Source: a virus
Virus record (IMG/VR): IMGVR_UViG_3300025128_000076
Span: 1-47,161 of that record
Strand: one strand, 5' to 3'
DNA: 47,161 nt
Shown here: piece by piece, positions 43,513 through 47,161 of the stretch
Layout: every line of letters starts with the position of its first letter
How positions within the stretch are numbered: position 1 is the first letter of the stretch
Program-made: the position numbers and the translations under genes
Notes under the pieces: generated by a model
What the model was told of the DNA's origin: nothing
The model's input: only the letters and a program-made list of their open reading frames with translations
Databases searched by the model: none

Positions 43513-44145
43513 TTATCGTACTCCCATCATTCTGCCCATGAAATTACCAGCAGCGCCACCTGCTTTGTTCATGAAGCCTTCATCTTGCATTGCAGCACTA
43601 AGTGCTCCGCCCATCATCGACTGCTGAGCGAAGGCTGTAATCTGTTGCTGCTGCATTTCTGCTTGCTGAATGTTCTGTTGACTTGCCATTTGTAAAGAAT
43701 TAAACTGACCGGTTACATTTTCAGCACTCATGGTCTGTAAATTCTGAGGTAAAGAAGCAACATCCATCTGCATAGTCCCTGCATCTTCATCTATAGTGAA
43801 CTTAGCGTTCTTAAGAATCTCTAATACTGAAAAACTCACAAGGTCATTGACCATCTGTACAAGTGTCATCATCTGTGCGCCCATAATAAATCTGTCAATT
43901 GGCGCAAGAGTGCGCATTAGTGCCATCTGTATCTCCATTTCAGAAGGTGGTTGCATAGGTTGACCCATCATCTGTTGGTTCATACCCATCCCTCCAGCCA
44001 TACCGCCCATGAAAGGGTTTTGGGATGTCTGTTGCATCATACCATTTTGCGTAGCGAATGGATTCTGAGACTGTTGCCCCATACCATTATTGGCTCCTAA
44101 ATTCAAAGTTCCTGTTGGTTGCTGGTTATTTCCAAATAGTCCCAT
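43513..44145 (-). CDS. Gln/Met/Gly-rich protein with NPF motifs
   Basis: 210 residues, ATG preceded by GAGAGGTGAAATATT. Residues 1-70 and 150-210 are low complexity, rich in Gln, Met, Asn and Gly, with NPF at 28-30 and 43-45. The middle (EMEIQMALMRTLAPIDRFIMGAQ, VQMVNDLVSFSVLEILKNAKF) is helical and amphipathic. It follows the Cys/His protein of the GTPase cassette, so a partner role is likely. No family is recognised. Confidence 0.65.
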   Translation of the reverse strand: MGLFGNNQQPTGTLNLGANNGMGQQSQNPFATQNGMMQQTSQNPFMGGMAGGMGMNQQMMGQPMQPPSEMEIQMALMRTLAPIDRFIMGAQMMTLVQMVNDLVSFSVLEILKNAKFTIDEDAGTMQMDVASLPQNLQTMSAENVTGQFNSLQMASQQNIQQAEMQQQQITAFAQQSMMGGALSAAMQDEGFMNKAGGAAGNFMGRMMGVR

Positions 44146-44159
44146 AATATTTCACCTCT

Positions 44160-45206
44160 CTACTGTGGTAACTCCATCTGCTCCGGTTGACCGACGAGGT
44201 TATTGTTCATAGTAGCATTGGTCAGTCCCAAATCTTGCGCAGAAGCCATTTGCTGTTGCTTCTGTGCCATTGCTACAGAGGCCTGTGTTGGACTTTGATT
44301 AATACCTATATTGGATATTGCGTCAGATATAGTAAAGTTCTGACCGGTCATTTCTTGTTGGAACAACCTTAGGTCGAATACTATCATCGTAACATCATTA
44401 ATGCCTGTTTCTGGATTCTTATAGTGCAATATACTGATACCATTCTGTACTTTAGAGTCTTTCTGTAACTCTTCAAAGAAAGGCTCGTACTTTGTTAGAT
44501 ACTTAGGTGTGTTATCCTTTTTCTTAACAATAGCAATAGGCACTGCGATAGTACTAACACCCTTCTTTACTAATTCTTTCATTCCAATTTTTGTTTTACT
44601 GTGGTCTTTATCAGCCTCTGCTTCCCATTTACAAAGTAGATGGTATAGATGGAGGTGCTCTGGACAATATGTACCTTTCATCAAGCGACCATTAGTAACT
44701 TGTTCTCTGGCGATAAATGCTTCAGGAGCCTGAGTAACTGGGTTTTTCCAATAAGTTTCCCAAAGACTCTTTCCAGTTTCTTCGTCACATATCTTGGCAT
44801 ATAGATTATCATACTTGATTAACTCTTCACAATCACAGCCGTCGATTACACATAAACTGGTCTGACGATTGTATCTGTATTTTCTGCCCCATATCCATCT
44901 AAGGGGATTAAAGAAACCACGCTTAGTCGGTGTGAGTAAGCGACGGGCTTGCTTAATGTCCTGCTTACGTGCTTTACGTGGGTCAGGGTGTCTACTAGGA
45001 TAAAAGTTCACTTTAGGAACTTCTATATTTTCTTTATGTGACATCTGTTGCATTTGCTGTTGCGCAGCCTGCATCTCTAATAACTGCGCATGACTAGTGT
45101 TACCTTGTTGCCCTAATGCCATTAAATGAGCATCGCTCATATTTGCTAAATTAGCATCTGACCTAGGTACACGTCCATAGCCTCCGAAGCCTAAATTTCC
45201 TACCAT
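44160..45206 (-). CDS. Cys/His-containing protein of the GTPase cassette
   Basis: 348 residues. Ends are Gln/Met-rich and probably disordered. A basic patch (ARKQDIKQARRLLTPTKRGFF) precedes a central domain with CVIDGCDCEEL, YCPEHLHLYHLLC and a beta-helix segment (GISILHYKNPETGINDVTMIVFDLRLF), suggesting a zinc-bound fold. The Gln/Met-rich ends resemble the following 210-residue protein, so the two may co-assemble. It lies 13 bases after the small GTPase gene and might be an effector or partner. No known family. Confidence 0.65.
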   Translation of the reverse strand: MVGNLGFGGYGRVPRSDANLANMSDAHLMALGQQGNTSHAQLLEMQAAQQQMQQMSHKENIEVPKVNFYPSRHPDPRKARKQDIKQARRLLTPTKRGFFNPLRWIWGRKYRYNRQTSLCVIDGCDCEELIKYDNLYAKICDEETGKSLWETYWKNPVTQAPEAFIAREQVTNGRLMKGTYCPEHLHLYHLLCKWEAEADKDHSKTKIGMKELVKKGVSTIAVPIAIVKKKDNTPKYLTKYEPFFEELQKDSKVQNGISILHYKNPETGINDVTMIVFDLRLFQQEMTGQNFTISDAISNIGINQSPTQASVAMAQKQQQMASAQDLGLTNATMNNNLVGQPEQMELPQ

Positions 45207-45219
45207 ATCTTATCTCTCC

Positions 45220-45942
45220 TTATATCGCTAGTATATCAATCATAGTGTTTTCTACATTCCAACCTATTTTTGTAGCCATCATTCCTCTTTTAGTAGGAAT
45301 ACCTGCCTTTTGTAAGCGAATCAAATCATCTCTAAACGGGTCAAACATCTTATGCTCACCCAACCTTTGTTGTTGCCAAAGAACATTGGCCTGCTCATCC
45401 CACCATTGGTCTGCCTTATTGGCGACCAACATAATTACCTTAGGAACATATCGCTTACCTTTGACCCAAGCCCTAAAATTACGGTAACGATATTGCCTAT
45501 GCAGCAATGCATCCACTAAATACTTGAAGCCGCCGACTGCTTGTATAGCATCGTCTCCTCCTTTAGTGGTCCTGTGGTCAAACATAAAAATAACTGCTTC
45601 AACACGGCGGTTCACCATGTCATCAATCCAAAGATTCCAAAAGCGCTCATCACCACCAATGTCCGAAGAATAAACCACTCTCTTTTCTCCTTTCCAACTC
45701 ACACGCTTGCGTGTAGGTCGAGGAAGTAAAAATCGATTCATACCGGGAATCCTAAAATGCTTAGTACGGTCATCTTCGGATATTTCTTCCATCTCACCGG
45801 GAGTAGTCATGTACCTGTCGAGAGTAGTCTTGCCACTCAAAGGAGGACCATAGATACCTACTCTTCTTGGAATAAAATAATGCCATAGTTCACGGGCGAA
45901 TACCATACCGCCTACTAGTGCAGAGCCTCCCATCATAGACAT
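45220..45942 (-). CDS. Arf/Ras-like small GTPase
   Basis: 240 residues with a full set of GTPase boxes in order: G1 GPPLSGKT (32-39), G3 SDIGGDERFWNLW (DIGG 94-97, similar to Arf-type DxGG followed by W), G4 VANKADQW (NKAD 175-178) and a G5-like ATKIGWNV (223-230). A short hydrophobic or amphipathic N-terminus (VGGMVFARELWHYFI) precedes G1, as in membrane-attached GTPases. It lies nine bases after a single-TM protein gene and before two Gln/Met-rich proteins. It should bind and hydrolyse GTP; its process in the virus is unknown, though membrane association is suggested by its neighbours. Confidence 0.82.
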   Translation of the reverse strand: MSMMGGSALVGGMVFARELWHYFIPRRVGIYGPPLSGKTTLDRYMTTPGEMEEISEDDRTKHFRIPGMNRFLLPRPTRKRVSWKGEKRVVYSSDIGGDERFWNLWIDDMVNRRVEAVIFMFDHRTTKGGDDAIQAVGGFKYLVDALLHRQYRYRNFRAWVKGKRYVPKVIMLVANKADQWWDEQANVLWQQQRLGEHKMFDPFRDDLIRLQKAGIPTKRGMMATKIGWNVENTMIDILAI

Positions 45943-45951
45943 AATATCACT

Positions 45952-46200
45952 TCAGTCAAATATAGAGTCGGACCAACTAGCCAACTTATCTTTTAACCAG
46001 TTACCAGTATTTTCCCAAAGGTTCCAGTCAGAATAATATTCTATTGCACTTATTACAAAGGCAGTCGTTATAGAAAAGAAAGCGACCTTTAACCAACCCA
46101 CTGCCCTTTCGTAAGCCACGTCTACCATGTTAGCAGTATGCATCATCCTTAGTGTTTCCTCGACGGTATCGTCGGAAGGAGTCTTAAAGATGCGACCCAA
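45952..46200 (-). CDS. Single-transmembrane small protein
   Basis: 82 residues from TTG 46200, with GAGTGAT upstream and the previous stop seven bases away. A hydrophobic stretch at about 36-56 (GWLKVAFFSITTAFVISAIEYY) is preceded by a polar N-terminus and followed by a Trp-rich amphipathic tail (NLWENTGNWLKDKLASWSDSIF). It is directly upstream of the GTPase and may anchor or present it at a membrane. No family recognised. Confidence 0.65.
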   Translation of the reverse strand: MGRIFKTPSDDTVEETLRMMHTANMVDVAYERAVGWLKVAFFSITTAFVISAIEYYSDWNLWENTGNWLKDKLASWSDSIFD

Positions 46201-46206
46201 ATGACA

Positions 46207-46779
46207 TCACTCTACCTTCTTTTGATATCGCTTATCAGGCGTACCGTCTTTTTTGAGGCGGGTAACTTCGTCGTCACCGAAACTCAAACCTAGGCTTAAA
46301 GGAGAGGCGTCTTTATGTTCGGTTTCTGGGACAAAATCATAACTACTCATAGAAGGCTCTGTCATTCTTTGTTGAATCCAAGGAGGGGTTTTACCGGGAT
46401 TTTCCTCCATCCATTTCAATTCGGCTTCAAGTTGCGCCTCTTGCATACGCATCTCCATATCTTGGCGACGACTATCAAATGTAAATTCCATAGAACGGTA
46501 GCGGTTTCTCCTCTGTCGCTCTTGTGTCGCCATTCTTGCCTTCTCATCCATTCCTTGTTGAAAGAACATCTTAAAAAAATAGTAAGCGAGTCCCTGTACA
46601 GCGAATGCTGCCATAGCATAGGTCACTCCATTGACTGTCGGGTCATCTAACTTTAACCAAAATCCTGCATCAAATACTGCCACTGCGATACCAATCGATA
46701 CTGCTTGTGTAAGTATTAATCCCATTAAGCGAATTTCCGCTTGGTCGCTTTCTCTATTAAGTTCATAATCAGGTTGCAC
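46207..46779 (-). CDS. Two-transmembrane protein with charged cytoplasmic helix
   Basis: 190 residues from GTG 46779, which has GAGAGGGG six bases upstream. Two hydrophobic segments (about 20-44, LMGLILTQAVSIGIAVAVFDAG; about 55-75, VTYAMAAFAVQGLAYYFFKMF) are followed by a long charged helix (EKARMATQERQRRNRYRSMEF, DMEMRMQEAQLEAELKWM) and a polar tail. It opens the GTPase cassette downstream of the non-coding stem-loop region. A membrane scaffold or receptor for the GTPase is an inference. Confidence 0.7.
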   Translation of the reverse strand: MQPDYELNRESDQAEIRLMGLILTQAVSIGIAVAVFDAGFWLKLDDPTVNGVTYAMAAFAVQGLAYYFFKMFFQQGMDEKARMATQERQRRNRYRSMEFTFDSRRQDMEMRMQEAQLEAELKWMEENPGKTPPWIQQRMTEPSMSSYDFVPETEHKDASPLSLGLSFGDDEVTRLKKDGTPDKRYQKKVE

Positions 46780-46930
46780 TTATACCCCTCTCAAGCCTAC
46801 CCGACGATACTATTGCACTTAAAGTGTTACCATCCATACTTAAGTATCACTAAATAAGGCGGGTCGGAGGTTGCGAGAGGGATTGCCCTCTCCGACCCAT
46901 ACGGTCTGAGGAGGCAATAGGTCTTGAAAC
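46780..46930. promoter_or_regulatory. Longest non-coding gap: palindromes and leader of the GTPase cassette
   Basis: 151 bases without a gene. Besides the stem-loop listed separately it holds a 12-base perfect palindrome ATACTTAAGTAT (46836-46847) and an 11-base inverted repeat CACTTAAAGTG (46816-46826), spaced about 20 bases centre to centre. On the minus strand the CTTTAAGTG element lies about 40 bases before the GTG start, compatible with an archaeal TATA/operator region, though this is not proven. Confidence 0.45.
46861..46898 (-). terminator. Compound stem-loop, possible terminator or RNA switch
   Basis: On the minus strand GGGTCGG pairs with CCGACCC (7 bp outer stem), enclosing AGAGGG paired to CCCTCT around a CAAT loop, with an eight-base bulge on the 3' side. 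Alternative pairings extend the outer stem to 9 bp at the cost of the inner one. A short T-rich stretch (TTATTT) follows. It sits 32 bases after the zinc-ribbon gene stop, so termination of that transcript is the simplest reading. Confidence 0.5.
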
Positions 46931-47146
46931 TCACTCATCTTTCTTATCTTTTTCAGAGTCGAGTTTTTCACGCTTGCCATCTTTCGATGGACCGGGGCCA
47001 GCCTTACTACCGATGACAATAACCATACCATGTGCTGGTTTCTTTTTATCATCGGCCTTATTCATACCGCCGCAACCCATTTTCATGCATCCCATTTTTC
47101 CTACCTTTTCCCCACAATTAGGGCAGCAGTCATCATCTTTGTACAT
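46931..47146 (-). CDS. Small zinc-ribbon protein, possibly the C-terminal part of a longer one
   Basis: 71 residues from ATG 47146. The frame stays open for the five codons to the window edge and no clear Shine-Dalgarno precedes the ATG, so the true start may be outside. Cys-rich N-terminus CCPNCGEKVGKMGCMKMGCGG carries C7/C8/C11 and C20/C25, a compact zinc-binding knuckle. The remainder is highly charged and probably disordered, ending in a Lys/Asp/Glu tail. Function is unknown. Confidence 0.55.
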   Translation of the reverse strand: MYKDDDCCPNCGEKVGKMGCMKMGCGGMNKADDKKKPAHGMVIVIGSKAGPGPSKDGKREKLDSEKDKKDE

Positions 47147-47161
47147 TTTTTCTTGCGCTTC

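Noticed and set aside
46861-46898. tRNA or CRISPR repeat
   Set aside because: No acceptor/T-arm consensus and no repeated units; it is a single compound hairpin.

Overview
The window is a dense, almost single-strand virion gene block of a tailed double-stranded DNA virus (Caudoviricetes, HK97-type capsid). About forty genes are supported. All but one read on the minus strand, with overlaps or gaps of mostly under 40 bases. No ribosomal, tRNA, CRISPR or insertion-sequence feature was found. The host is probably an archaeon. Many start codons follow full-length complements of the archaeal 16S 3' end (GAGGTGAT type), while the two divergent genes at 42940/43001 lack any Shine-Dalgarno and look leaderless. 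Small CxxC zinc ribbons are common, and a single-motif LAGLIDADG protein sits between terminase and portal. A marine Euryarchaeota (Marine Group II, magrovirus-like) virus is my best guess, but the host is not proven by this sequence.

In the direction of transcription (high to low coordinates): (1) 47146-43268 holds a small zinc-ribbon protein, a 151-base non-coding gap with a strong compound stem-loop and two palindromes, then a membrane/GTPase cassette: two membrane proteins, an Arf/Ras-like small GTPase, a Cys/His protein, a Gln/Met-rich protein and a two-TM protein. (2) One plus-strand zinc-ribbon gene lies at 43001-43312. (3) 42940-33080 is the packaging module: putative small terminase, three large unrecognised proteins, large terminase, LAGLIDADG protein and portal. 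(4) 33043-23940 is head assembly: three small proteins, a 1787-residue protein with a degenerate DNA-ligase-like domain, an S78 prohead protease/scaffold fusion and the major capsid protein. (5) 23899-18563 holds accessory head and neck genes, including four tandem paralogous small proteins and a probable head-tail connector. (6) 18566-14867 is the tail: probable tube protein, tail-assembly chaperone pair with a -1 frameshift arrangement, a zinc ribbon and a short coiled-coil protein where a tape measure would be expected. (7) 14844-1 holds two related tail-tip-like proteins, one with a LamG insertion, and an open giant protein of at least 3285 residues that begins with a LamG-like domain and runs off the window.

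The packaging, head and tail genes follow canonical siphovirus order, so their roles support one another. The least expected parts are the small GTPase with its membrane proteins, the dead ligase-like domain in a giant head-module protein, a short C-terminal motif shared by the protease/scaffold and a small head protein, and the four-paralog array after the capsid gene.
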